NCBI RefSeq assembly: GCF_029502005.1
Contig: NZ_JAMQOT010000013.1
Span: 38,003-102,002 of the forward strand
Direction of reading: 5' to 3'
DNA length: 64,000 nt
Source of the DNA: Natrinema salsiterrestre
Lineage (GTDB): Archaea; Halobacteriota; Halobacteria; Halobacteriales; Natrialbaceae
Shown here: positions 1 to 7,575 of the stretch, one piece after another
Position numbering within the stretch: position 1 is the stretch's first letter
Layout: each line of letters opens with the position of its first letter
Position numbers and translations under genes: made by a program
Notes under the pieces: generated by a model
What the model saw: only the letters and a program-made list of their open reading frames with translations
Databases searched by the model: none
Told to the model about the DNA's origin: nothing

Positions 1-75
1 CAGTATTGGATTGACAGTTCCACGTCGTGGAACTCGGTACTGGGATTCATTACTGTCTCATGCGACGTATCGTCT

Positions 76-390
76 ATGGAGTTCGTCACCACGGAAACGG
101 TTCCTGGTCGGGAAATCGAAGAGGCGCTTGGTATCGCACGAGGGAACACTGTGAAAGCACGGAACGTTGGTAGGGATATTACGCAGAGCATCCGCAATAT
201 CACTGGCGGTGAGTTGAAAGCCTATTCCGAACTGCTAACCGACGCGCGTGATGAGGCTCTCGAGCGCATGGCTGATGATGCCCGGTCGATGGATGCCGAC
301 GCTGTGGTCAATGTCCGTCTCGAGAGTTCTCAGATTGCAAACGGTGGCTCCGAAGTGATCGCATACGGCACGGCCGTGCGACTCCGATAA
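76..390 (+). CDS. YbjQ/UPF0145 family protein
   Basis: This 104-residue protein resembles the YbjQ (DUF74, UPF0145) family, a small pentamer-forming fold sometimes called a heavy-metal-binding domain, with no settled biochemical role. The family pattern is seen in the N-terminal VTTETVPGREI strand, the IRNITGGELKAYSELL segment, the long helix rich in Arg and Glu, and the closing DADAVVNVRLESS and AYGTAVRL strands. The length is the normal family length, so the gene looks intact. The ATG lies close to the left edge of the window, so only part of its promoter is visible. It is followed 50 bases later by a membrane protein on the same strand. Function is not inferable. Confidence 0.85.
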   Translation: MEFVTTETVPGREIEEALGIARGNTVKARNVGRDITQSIRNITGGELKAYSELLTDARDEALERMADDARSMDADAVVNVRLESSQIANGGSEVIAYGTAVRLR

Positions 391-439
391 CTCTCGCTGC
401 CACCATCGGCGGTACGATGATCGCTAGGTGACGTCATCT

Positions 440-913
440 ATGGTCGAACGGACTGACCCAGCTAGAACCGGCGTCAAAGCTGGCCGTGTCGTCGGGCTGC
501 TAACGGCCGTGTTTGCGGTTATCAGTCTGATACGGGTCCAGGGCTCGTACTATGAGAACGTCGCGACGGTATTCACGCTGCTCGGAATTGAGTCCCAGTT
601 CTCGGTAACGGTGCTGTTCTGGGGAAACGTCCTTCTCACAGCTTCTGCGCGCTACGTTATCGGGTATGTTGTCGGCTCGCTTATCGGTGTCCTGTATGAC
701 TGGCTTGACCGCCCATCTCTACTGATTTTGATCGGAATCGTATTCGTCGTTGGTGCCGTCGACGGGCTTCTTGCAGCCATCGATACACGTAGTATCGGCA
801 TCGGATGTGCGTACGCCATAGCCTGGCTCTGTTACGTCCCGGTCTTCGCCTGGTTATTCGAGGATGATGCCGGTACTGTGGAGAAAGGCCCGCTCCGACT
901 AGGGGATCTCTGA
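440..913 (+). CDS. Four-helix membrane protein, unknown function
   Basis: I do not recognise this 157-residue protein. It has four hydrophobic segments: around residues 15-35, 55-88 (long), 92-115 and 125-145, with a short acidic C-terminus. It is likely an integral membrane protein. I chose ATG 440 rather than GTG 428 because AGGTGA at 426-431 sits 8 bases upstream as a Shine-Dalgarno-like site. It lies directly after the YbjQ-like gene on the same strand and could share its transcript. There are no catalytic or metal-binding motifs. Confidence 0.6.
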   Translation: MVERTDPARTGVKAGRVVGLLTAVFAVISLIRVQGSYYENVATVFTLLGIESQFSVTVLFWGNVLLTASARYVIGYVVGSLIGVLYDWLDRPSLLILIGIVFVVGAVDGLLAAIDTRSIGIGCAYAIAWLCYVPVFAWLFEDDAGTVEKGPLRLGDL

Positions 914-1028
914 TCGCATTGTGGCCGTGGTGCGAGAGCGTTCCAGAGAGTGCTCTCGTTACGACCACTGGGCCGAGCGGCATCACGAAAGAACTAGAGA
1001 GGAACGGTTTTAGCGAACAGTGCTCCAT

Positions 1029-1223
1029 TCAGTTTCGGAATCGCTGGATCACGACAAGTCCGCCAGCGACGGCTGCGACGCCGCCAATGACGAGTGGGAG
1101 AACTTCCCCATCTGGATTACTCCATGTCCAGTCAAGGAACACGGTTCCGATGATGGCGATGACCATGACAAGGACGCCGAGTACGGTTCCAATCGAACTG
1201 CCTCGGTGGAAGACCATACACAA
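1029..1223 (-). CDS. Small two-helix membrane protein
   Basis: This 64-residue protein has two clear transmembrane segments, about residues 11-31 (TVLGVLVMVIAIIGTVFLDW) and 42-58, separated by a short polar loop, and ends in basic QRFRN. The family is unknown, but such two-helix proteins are frequent in haloarchaea. An alternative start two codons downstream (M3) is possible. It is divergent from the HTH gene that begins at 1312, so the roughly 90 bases between them probably hold both promoters. Overlapping open frames on both strands here lack membrane or domain character and are judged spurious. Confidence 0.5.
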   Translation of the reverse strand: MCMVFHRGSSIGTVLGVLVMVIAIIGTVFLDWTWSNPDGEVLPLVIGGVAAVAGGLVVIQRFRN

Positions 1224-1311
1224 CCTATACAGGGGCAGATAGTTAAATCGAATAACACAACTCCAGGACGTGGAACTGTGGTGTCGGCTTTACACCGAAA
1301 GGAGGATATCA

Positions 1312-1665
1312 ATGGATCGTGATAATGAGGAGCTTCGGTCAATCGCGTCTCTCCTCGCAGATGAATGTACACAGACGATCCTCATCGAAACAGCTACTGA
1401 GCCAATGTCTGCTGAAGAATTAAGTGAGGTGTGTGAGGTGTCGCCCCAGACGATTTACCGTCGGTTAGATGATCTTTCCGAACATGATCTGATTGAGGAG
1501 GACCTGCAGCCAGATGCTGACGGGCACCACTACAAAGTCTATACTGCAACCCTTGATCGTGTTGTTGTTGATCTCACGACAGACGGATTTGAACTCAGTC
1601 TCTCACGCCGGGATCGGATGGCCGATCGGTTCACCCAGTTTGTTAACGAGGTGCGGGATCGATGA
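1312..1665 (+). CDS. ArsR-like winged-helix transcriptional regulator
   Basis: This 117-residue DNA-binding protein carries a winged helix-turn-helix in its first 75 residues (CTQTILIETATEPMSAEELS, then SPQTIYRRLDDLSEHDLIEE), followed by a wing and a helical C-terminal tail. The start at 1312 is fixed by an unusually strong Shine-Dalgarno (GGAGG at about 1302) 6-7 bases upstream. A longer frame from 1270 would place non-conserved residues before it. It overlaps by four bases the DUF7521-like membrane protein that follows. This HTH/membrane-protein pairing recurs in haloarchaeal genomes, which suggests that the regulator and the membrane partner act together, perhaps as a one-component membrane-linked sensor (inference). 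Confidence 0.8.
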   Translation: MDRDNEELRSIASLLADECTQTILIETATEPMSAEELSEVCEVSPQTIYRRLDDLSEHDLIEEDLQPDADGHHYKVYTATLDRVVVDLTTDGFELSLSRRDRMADRFTQFVNEVRDR

Positions 1666-1976
1666 TGCTCTTCCAGGTCAACCCTGCTCTCCAGACACAG
1701 ATCGCGTTCGCCTTGACCCTGATATCAACTCTCCTTGGCTTGCTCGTCGGATATATTGCGCTGAGAGGCTACTGGCGGAGTCGGAAACGGCCGATGATGT
1801 TTATTGCGATCGGCTTTTTCCTCGTCTTCTGGACGCCTGTCTTGCTGCTCGCTGGCCCAGTACTTGTACCAGTAGTCGGCCAATTTATCTACGGAATGCT
1901 TGGAGAGATCAGCCGCATACTGGGTCTCATCTGTATTCTGTATGGGTTGCGAATACCGTTCACGCAATCCGACTAA
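1662..1976 (+). CDS. DUF7521-like three-helix membrane protein
   Basis: This 104-residue protein has three hydrophobic segments (about residues 13-36, 45-70 and 80-97), separated by a basic RGYWRSRKRP loop that suggests an inside-positive orientation. Its ATG overlaps the stop of the upstream HTH gene (ATGATG reading over TGA), so the two are translationally coupled. It matches the layout of haloarchaeal DUF7521 proteins, which typically follow HTH genes. No active-site residues are visible. It may be the membrane partner of the regulator; this is inferred from the gene order alone. Confidence 0.7.
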   Translation: MMLFQVNPALQTQIAFALTLISTLLGLLVGYIALRGYWRSRKRPMMFIAIGFFLVFWTPVLLLAGPVLVPVVGQFIYGMLGEISRILGLICILYGLRIPFTQSD

Positions 1977-2030
1977 CGAAGAACGCGTCTCGTTATCGCC
2001 AGTACATCTCAGGCAGTAGTGGCAGCAGTG

Positions 2031-2471
2031 CTATGGGCCGTTTTCCTCAAATTCGATCGAATCCGGGTGGACCGTGATGTAGAGGTAGTGGTCCGGTGAA
2101 GGAAGATTCCATTCGTAGCTCTCTGACAGGCCGTCCTCGGTTTCAGCCTCAAACCGATACTGTGTTGCCGACTCGAACACGTCGTTGTACTTGGTGGCCT
2201 CTGATGCGGCGATATCCGTCGTATCTGAGAGGGGTTCCGTCTCCTCTGTGAGATTTGTGACTGTGGTCGTTACTGTGATTGTAGAATCGGTGTTATTGAA
2301 TACGGTAACTTCTCCTGGATTGCCGCCGAAGAGTCCAGAAAGGGCTGAACAACCGGCGGTAAGCGGCAGTCCCATCACGGCAACGCCACGGCAGATTGCA
2401 CGGCGAGAGATCGTTTGGGAAGAGTCTGAACGAGGTCCAGTTGACTGATTGTCCGATAAGGTACGTCTCAT
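2031..2471 (-). CDS. Tat-exported lipoprotein, unknown function
   Basis: This 146-residue protein has a twin-arginine signal (SRRAICRGVAVMG, about residues 21-33) followed by a hydrophobic stretch and a lipobox ending LTAGC, so it should be exported folded and lipid-anchored outside the membrane. The mature part is a small beta-rich domain (GEVTVFNNTDSTITVTTTVTNL and the YLYITVHPDS strand), as in many haloarchaeal envelope proteins. The start at 2471 (MRRTLSDNQ) is preferred over an upstream Met, because the extra 25 residues would bury the signal peptide. Its substrate and role are not recognisable. Confidence 0.65.
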   Translation of the reverse strand: MRRTLSDNQSTGPRSDSSQTISRRAICRGVAVMGLPLTAGCSALSGLFGGNPGEVTVFNNTDSTITVTTTVTNLTEETEPLSDTTDIAASEATKYNDVFESATQYRFEAETEDGLSESYEWNLPSPDHYLYITVHPDSIEFEENGP

Positions 2472-2730
2472 ACTCGGATATAAGCCAGCAGTAAAAAAAC
2501 AGTAGGACCCGAGTTCCATTGGCTGGAACTGTGTTACTCGCTTCAAGTCGTGATGTGTGTTGTTTCCGATACCATTCTGCAGATAGAGAGAAGACTATGA
2601 TTGGCGAGAGATGTACTCTTACACTCCCTTAATCGTGTGGATCTGTTGAAATGATATTCTTCAGACACATTCCCGTCTGTAATGGTTGGTCACTGAAGAG
2701 TGCGAATCTATCGGCAGAATGGGTTCACGG

Positions 2731-3138
2731 TTAGCATTCGATGTCGGCGACCTGCGCCAACTGCGGTCGCTCGTCGCTTGGATGTGAGTACCAGAAATGG
2801 AATTGGAGACAGTAGTTCTCGTCGAGGTCATCAACACCTAAGATATCGACGCTCCCTGCGAAATCCTCGACGACTCCGTGTAACGCGACCGGGGAGACGT
2901 CTTCGTCCGGAGCTATCGTCAATAGCTCGTTGACGCCCGCGTCGACACGATGTGAGTCCCAGTCTAGCATGCCGGCTTCGGTTTCGAGCGCGAGGTGGAA
3001 CGTCCGCGCTCCGCCGTCCGCATTCCGGAGTTCGACACTCACCTCCCTGAGGGATCCGCTAGACGTGAACGGAGTGATACAGCCGGAGAACCCGGTCAAC
3101 ACGGCGGTCGCAGCGAGGAGGGCGTGGCGGCGTTGCAC
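2731..3138 (-). CDS. Secreted lipoprotein, unknown function
   Basis: This 135-residue protein begins MQRRHALLAATAVLTGFSGC, a short Tat-like signal with lipobox TGFSGC, so the mature protein begins at Cys20 and is lipid-anchored outside the cell. The mature part is acidic and appears beta-rich (SLREVSVELRNADGG, RTFHLALETEAG). It closes with a tail rich in aromatic residues (CLQFHFWYSHPSD) and a C-terminal Cys that could pair with the internal Cys. It shares this architecture with the lipoprotein at 2031-2471 on the same strand. The specific function is unknown. Confidence 0.65.
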   Translation of the reverse strand: MQRRHALLAATAVLTGFSGCITPFTSSGSLREVSVELRNADGGARTFHLALETEAGMLDWDSHRVDAGVNELLTIAPDEDVSPVALHGVVEDFAGSVDILGVDDLDENYCLQFHFWYSHPSDERPQLAQVADIEC

Positions 3139-3197
3139 ATATCCGACTACTTTCGGCCGTAGTAAGTATGTTATCTGTACTGAGCGATTCTTGAGTC

Positions 3198-4084
3198 CCT
3201 GTATTGATCTCTCAGAGTGATCGGTCTACATTATGAGTGAGACATGCGATGGTGAGCTCACGGAACTGCTTCCACCAGCGTCGTGACCGGACAAACGCAC
3301 CGTACTTCCGCTTGAGTGTTGAGTTGACAGTCTCGGATTGACTCCGCTGGCCGTCGAGGTCAGCGTCTAAGCGCGCGTTCCATGCCTTGTGGAACGATGT
3401 GAATTCACGATGCTTCATCAGTGGCCGAACCTCGTATTGACGGGCAAGCCGTCTGATCTTCTGGTCGTCGTAGCCCTTGTCACTGGGCAGAATGTCAATA
3501 TTCTCGGGATTGCGCTTGATCAACGACGGAGCGATCTGGCTATCGTGTTTTCGTGTCGTCGTCACGTGTAAATCGAGACTCGCGTTTACTTTCGCATCGA
3601 CCAACAACGTCACTTTGAGTTGCTGAATCGTAAGCTCAGCGCGTTTCGTGTAGTGTTTCGAAGCGTGACTGCGGTCGAATCCTGACGAATCAACACCAAC
3701 AACTCCGCTTGTCGGAAGTAGCGTCGCTGAGAGGGTCAATATAACACGCCACACAGCCATATCAAGCCGGTTGAACGCCTTACAGAGTGTTGAAGGCGCA
3801 GGAAGTTCGGTAAGCCAAGGGTTCGACGGACGCGTGGCACCTCGATCAGTTCGTCAAGCAGACCACGATAGGTCGTGTTCTTCCGCACTTTGAGACAGAT
3901 CAGAACAACGTGTTGCGGAAGTGTATAGCGGTGTTTGGAGAACTTTGAGGAGTATCGAGAGACCGTTCGGCGTGCCAGATGGATCGCTTTCTCAGTAAAC
4001 CGGAGGATCTGTGACTTTGGGAGGGCCTTCATGCCGTGGAATTACAGGCCAAATATGTGACTCTCTGAGGATTTCAACAAAGCC
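3198..4084 (-). mobile_element. IS5-family insertion sequence (frameshifted)
   Basis: This insertion sequence is about 890 bp long and is delimited by imperfect terminal inverted repeats. The left end reads TGTATTGATCTCTCAGAG near 3200-3217. The complement of the right end reads TTGTTGAAATCCTCAGAG near 4081-4064. It holds a single IS5-type DDE transposase gene on the minus strand, now split by a frameshift. The repeat boundaries were placed by eye and may be off by a few bases. No obvious target duplication was identified. Confidence 0.6.
3212..4032 (-). pseudogene. IS5-family DDE transposase, one frameshift
   Basis: The transposase reads in two frames. The first 75 or so residues, from the Met at 4032 (MKALPKSQILRFTEKAIHLARR), lead into a region where the frame is lost. 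The correct continuation (LPAPSTLCKAFNRLDMAVWRV) is in the other frame, so one base is missing near 3806-3815. The second part holds the catalytic residues: Asp in VVGVDSSGFDRS, Asp in ILPSDKGYDD and Glu in SQSETVNSTLKRKYG. All DDE residues are present, so only the indel inactivates it, unless frameshifting is programmed as in some IS families. Confidence 0.75.
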
Positions 4085-4231
4085 AGATTATGAGAAGACA
4101 CTGGACACGATGGGGTGTGGACACTGGATTAGGACTCGAGACACACCCCGTCCATAGCAGCCCGGCGGTGACTGTCGAGATCGGCGGCTCCTCGAGTACG
4201 ATACGATAGGAGAACCAGCTAGATTCTCCTA

Positions 4232-4444
4232 CTATGGGCTTTCAAGAACCTGCACATCGGACTGCGTCACGCAGAGACGGAACTCACCAACCGAGAATGT
4301 GACTTCGAGATCAGCACCTGCTGAGTCGACGAGTTGCTCGAGCGCTTCGACATCGATCACTCGGTGCAGTTGGTACTCGTCACGACCGAGTCCCTGTTCT
4401 TCGAGCGCAGTGACGAGCTCGAGGAGTAGATTTCGATCACTCAT
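4232..4444 (-). CDS. HalOD1-type output domain protein
   Basis: This 70-residue protein consists of a single HalOD1-like domain, seen in YQLHRVIDVEALEQLVDSAGADLEVTFSV and the closing EFRLCVTQSDVQV strand. HalOD1 is a haloarchaea-specific module often placed at the output end of signalling proteins; its partner is unknown. The second Met is taken as the start. It overlaps the stop codon of the upstream ArdC-like gene (TGATGAG), so the two are translationally coupled and were probably gained together as accessory DNA. Confidence 0.6.
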   Translation of the reverse strand: MSDRNLLLELVTALEEQGLGRDEYQLHRVIDVEALEQLVDSAGADLEVTFSVGEFRLCVTQSDVQVLESP

Positions 4445-5378
4445 CATCCATCACCCCGTCGATGACATCAATGATCTCGGCAGCTGTCGAACTGATCCGT
4501 TCGAACCGGTCGCGAACGACCTCCGGATCGTCCGACTCCCAGGCTGCGAGGTAGAACGCAGAGCCGCTCGTGTCGAGACCGCAGTACTGGCCCACGACGT
4601 ACGCGACGGCCTCAGCCTCGACTTCCCGCTTCGACCGCTCAGTGTTGTCGTCGACGTCGAAGTGGAGCAAGGCGTGCGCGTACTCGTGAATCAGCGTCCG
4701 TGCGAGATCGGCATCGTTCTCCCGATCACGAACCTCGACAAGCGGCTGCGCATCAAAGAGACTCAGCTGCTCACAGACACCCTTCGCCTCCCCGTGCGTC
4801 CACTCTTCGTCTGGAACTATCTGAACCGTCACGCCGAGTTTGTCAGCGGTCTCAGTCAGCTGAGCGACGAGGTCGCCGGCATCACCAGTCGCTTCCGTCT
4901 CGAGGTCAGGGAGCGGCTCGCCCTCGGTCTGAGATATGTCGAACACTGGGGTGGGCTTGAACCCAACGAGGCCTTTCGACCACTTTTTGGGCGGCGTCTC
5001 GTCGTAGTCACAGTTGCTGTCCTCGTGGTAGCTCGGCGAGTTCTCGCACTCCGGGCACTGCGTCGTGATGATCGGTGCCCAGATCCAGATGGCCGACTCG
5101 CCCTCCTTCACGTGGCGGTCGAACTCCTCCTGCCACGTCCGGTAGCCCGCCACCCGGCTCGCCTCGGGACACTGCCGCTTGATGAGGAGCGTATTCCGAT
5201 AGGAGTAGTCGTGGAAGCGACTCTGGATGTCGAGCCACTCTTGGAACTCTGCGCTGGCCTGCGCGTCATCGACGCCGGCGACGAGGTCGTCGATCCACTG
5301 TTCGATGGTACTGTTCATCTCGTCGGATCGCGTGTCGGTCTGATTGAAGGAGACCGACGGGTCACTGGTCGTTGCCAT
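4437..5378 (-). CDS. ArdC-like protein with ImmA/IrrE-type metallopeptidase motif
   Basis: This 313-residue protein has an N-terminal ArdC-like ssDNA-binding region (EFQEWLDIQSRFHDYSYRNTLL through VAGYRTWQEEF), a middle segment with CPEC...C that could bind a metal, and a C-terminal zinc peptidase motif LIHEYAHALLHF (HEXXH), with a later Glu in REVEAEAVAYVVGQYCGL as third ligand. ArdC proteins protect incoming plasmid DNA. Family members are typical of conjugative plasmids and integrated elements. The start at ATG 5378 follows a GGTGAG site; the frame extends to 5432 but without a convincing signal. It is followed with overlap by a HalOD1 gene and preceded by a 115-residue plasmid-type protein. 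Confidence 0.8.
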   Translation of the reverse strand: MATTSDPSVSFNQTDTRSDEMNSTIEQWIDDLVAGVDDAQASAEFQEWLDIQSRFHDYSYRNTLLIKRQCPEASRVAGYRTWQEEFDRHVKEGESAIWIWAPIITTQCPECENSPSYHEDSNCDYDETPPKKWSKGLVGFKPTPVFDISQTEGEPLPDLETEATGDAGDLVAQLTETADKLGVTVQIVPDEEWTHGEAKGVCEQLSLFDAQPLVEVRDRENDADLARTLIHEYAHALLHFDVDDNTERSKREVEAEAVAYVVGQYCGLDTSGSAFYLAAWESDDPEVVRDRFERISSTAAEIIDVIDGVMDDE

Positions 5379-5465
5379 TGTGCTCACCGAATCGAGTTCA
5401 CGGCGACTGCGCCAGTTCAGGATACGCCGCACCCCTCAGGGGCGTACAAAAAACCGAGATCTCGG

Positions 5466-5813
5466 TTACTGGAGTTCGTGGGGTTCGTCAGCGAAGCCGA
5501 CTGTGACGAGGTACTTGAGGAACTCGTCGAACCGCCCGACGTCGCTAGGCGTGTCGGTCGCAAGGTGACGCGCCCATTCGATAGCCCACCGGAAGGCGGG
5601 ATCCGTTCCGCCCTTGCCGTGAATGTGCCACCAGCGAGCAGCTTTCAGCACGACCAGCGGATTCGTTGGTGGATGCTCGCCGGCAAGCCCACGGGTGATG
5701 GACTTGATTTCGTCGGGGACGTCAGCGGGATCGATGTCCTCTGATTGCGTGTTATCGATATCAACCGGGATGTCGTCGATTGAGACGTTGTCGGCACTCT
5801 GTTGTTGACTCAC
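5466..5813 (-). CDS. Plasmid-type hypothetical protein
   Basis: This is a 115-residue acidic protein of unknown function. The first 45 residues are Asp/Ser-rich and probably disordered. The rest (KSITRGLAGEHPPTNPLVVLKAARWWHIHG, then FRWAIEWARHLATDTPSDVGRFDEFLKYL) is helical and rich in Trp, and looks like a compact helical domain. It is the first gene of the ArdC cluster, 88 bases upstream of the ArdC-like start, and lies 80 bases downstream of the inverted repeat at 5894-5935, which may control the cluster. Confidence 0.6.
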   Translation of the reverse strand: MSQQQSADNVSIDDIPVDIDNTQSEDIDPADVPDEIKSITRGLAGEHPPTNPLVVLKAARWWHIHGKGGTDPAFRWAIEWARHLATDTPSDVGRFDEFLKYLVTVGFADEPHELQ

Positions 5814-5893
5814 AGGAAGTCACCTCTGGACGAGGACCCTCGATGGAGCCCTCGCCCTCTCTGGGGGCGCAAAAAACATGGGACTACATACTG

Positions 5894-5935
5894 TTAACCA
5901 ACAATAGGTGAACCAACTCGCATATTGTTGGTTAA
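5894..5935. promoter_or_regulatory. Inverted repeat TTAACCAACA-N22-TGTTGGTTAA (copy 1)
   Basis: This is a perfect inverted repeat with 13-bp arms (TTAACCAACAATA and TATTGTTGGTTAA) and a 16-nt spacer. The 10-bp core shared with copies at 16964 and 37131 has a 22-nt spacer. It starts 80 bases upstream of the minus-strand gene at 5813 and ends 9 bases after the stop of the minus-strand gene at 5945. It could be an operator, a hairpin terminator or a recombination site. The sequence alone does not decide. Confidence 0.6.
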
Positions 5936-5944
5936 GAGCGGACC

Positions 5945-6166
5945 TTACTCTTCATTTTCACGCAACTCTTCCGCCTTCCACTTGAGCCGTCGCAGAATTT
6001 GCGTCCGGTTCTGGTGTGCGTTCTCGTAGGCAACGCACTCCTGGAGCGTCTCCATATCTGGAATCGTCGCGACACCAGCCTCGATCAATCGGTGATTCGG
6101 TGCTTCGAGACGCTGCTTCGGTGTAAGACCACCTGATTCTCCAGATTGATCTGACGAGTCATTCAC
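5945..6166 (-). CDS. Small helical haloarchaeal protein
   Basis: This is a 73-residue basic/acidic helical protein of unknown function. It begins at GTG 6166, supported by a good Shine-Dalgarno GGAGG at 6176-6180 read on the minus strand. The core LTPKQRLEAPNHRLIEAGVATIPDM followed by CVAYENAHQNRTQILRRLKWKAEEL recurs, as far as I recall, in haloarchaeal plasmids and islands. A longer frame from ATG 6208 adds a basic stretch without a ribosome-binding site. It lies next to the ArdC cluster and the inverted repeat at 5894. Confidence 0.6.
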   Translation of the reverse strand: MNDSSDQSGESGGLTPKQRLEAPNHRLIEAGVATIPDMETLQECVAYENAHQNRTQILRRLKWKAEELRENEE

Positions 6167-6248
6167 TGGTGTTCGCCTCCGCGTTCTCAAGGCGACGACA
6201 AACAGCACCTGCTCACTCTCTGTCCGGCTGATCTTCGGCGACGGTTAC

Positions 6249-7511
6249 TTACTTCCGAATATGCCCTAATTCGCCCTCAATGATCTGCTCGAGACGGTCG
6301 ATGACTTCGTCGTAGTCCCGGAGATACGACAGCCGAGCGGGTGGACCGTCGTCCGTCTCGATGACCACTGTTCCGTATCCTCCGATTCGAGCATCGAGCC
6401 CGCGCTCGAGGGACACTCCCGTCATATCCTCGTATGCGAGTCGCCAGACCGGTTCCTCGAGCCAGTGATCGTGACAGACCAGTTGCTCGTCGTAGAACTC
6501 GTACACCAGAGTCGCGTGTCGTGGTAATATAAACACCAATACGGGCACCACAGCGAACACCAGTGCAGTAGTGAACGAGATAAGTGGAAGAATCAGTTGA
6601 ACATCCAATACGAGGGTAAATAGTGCGAAGATAAGGAAGAAGATGGCACCACCAGTATGAGAAATTAATAGCCCGTGAATCGGGCTAACTCCGAGAATCC
6701 GCCAGATACTCGGACGGGCCGTTGCTTGCGGCTGCGTAGTCGGTCGCTCCACACGAGGTAGTGTAGTGGCCGTCACGCCAACAGCCTGGAAGTCTAACCC
6801 ACCACCGGTCTGATCTTCGAACGGGTTCACGTCGTGGTCGGTCACCTCGAACCGGTTTCGGTCACGACACCGGAACAACAATGTCATCGCGATTTTTCCG
6901 GCAACGAGTACGTATGCCAGTCCGGAACCGGTGATATCCCCATCTCGAAGCCACAATAAGACAACGACAAGAGTAACGCCTACGCCGGTCCTGAACCACG
7001 ATTGAAACGCTTGCCTCGCTGGGGCTCGATCGTACTGTTGCTTGTCAAAGTATATCTTTGCGGTCAAGAAATGTGTCCCCGCTAGGATGCCAGCGATGAC
7101 TGCAACGCTCTCGACCGTCTCGTGTGATGAATAGTAGACTGAAGATGACGGAACGAACAGCGCGAGCCCCGAAATGCAAAAAGCGGATAGAAACCCTAAC
7201 TGAGCACCAATAACTGACGCGTTTCGAACGCAGCCTGTGAGAGGCCCAATACTGAGTGTTCCATGTCGGCTCTTGAGCAACGGCTTGGAACGTGGCTGTG
7301 GCAACGGGATGTCTACAAGTCGGGCCGGAAACGTTTTTGCAATACTGACAATGGTGCCGATCACGGCCTCAATCCAGTAGACAACCAGTAGCTCGGTCAC
7401 TCCCCACTGGAAACCTACGAACCCGATCAGCGGAAGGAGATTTGCGATCATAATAGCGTACACCACCCGCAAGGGAAATGCGAAAAAGCTGTTTGCTTCT
7501 TCAGAATTCAT
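6249..7511 (-). CDS. DUF6498-like membrane protein with C-terminal PH-like domain
   Basis: This is a 420-residue integral membrane protein. The N-terminal ~210 residues carry DUF6498-like helices (LLPLIGFVGFQWGVTELLVVYWIEAVIG) and four or five further hydrophobic spans. A cytosolic linker follows (about 215-270), then two more spans near 280-335. The last ~75 residues (YEFYDEQLVCHDHW through IGGYGTVVIETDD) look like a bacterial-type PH beta-barrel ending in a helix. It starts 64 bases downstream of the halocin-like gene on the same strand, so the two are probably co-transcribed. A role in immunity or export for that product is possible, but is inferred only from position. Confidence 0.7.
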   Translation of the reverse strand: MNSEEANSFFAFPLRVVYAIMIANLLPLIGFVGFQWGVTELLVVYWIEAVIGTIVSIAKTFPARLVDIPLPQPRSKPLLKSRHGTLSIGPLTGCVRNASVIGAQLGFLSAFCISGLALFVPSSSVYYSSHETVESVAVIAGILAGTHFLTAKIYFDKQQYDRAPARQAFQSWFRTGVGVTLVVVLLWLRDGDITGSGLAYVLVAGKIAMTLLFRCRDRNRFEVTDHDVNPFEDQTGGGLDFQAVGVTATTLPRVERPTTQPQATARPSIWRILGVSPIHGLLISHTGGAIFFLIFALFTLVLDVQLILPLISFTTALVFAVVPVLVFILPRHATLVYEFYDEQLVCHDHWLEEPVWRLAYEDMTGVSLERGLDARIGGYGTVVIETDDGPPARLSYLRDYDEVIDRLEQIIEGELGHIRK

Positions 7512-7575
7512 ACTAAACGTAATATAGTGGTATTTTCACATATTCATCTCTTCTGGGTAATAGATGATAAATCTA

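Noticed and set aside
4299..5744. A 481-residue open frame on the plus strand
   Set aside because: It is antisense to the ArdC-like gene and its neighbour, has no start signal and no domain. High-GC genes often carry long antisense frames.
5894..5935. Inverted repeat as an origin-recognition (ORB) site
   Set aside because: There is no G-rich tail typical of haloarchaeal ORB elements and no orc1/cdc6 gene in the window. Copies are 11-20 kb apart instead of clustered.
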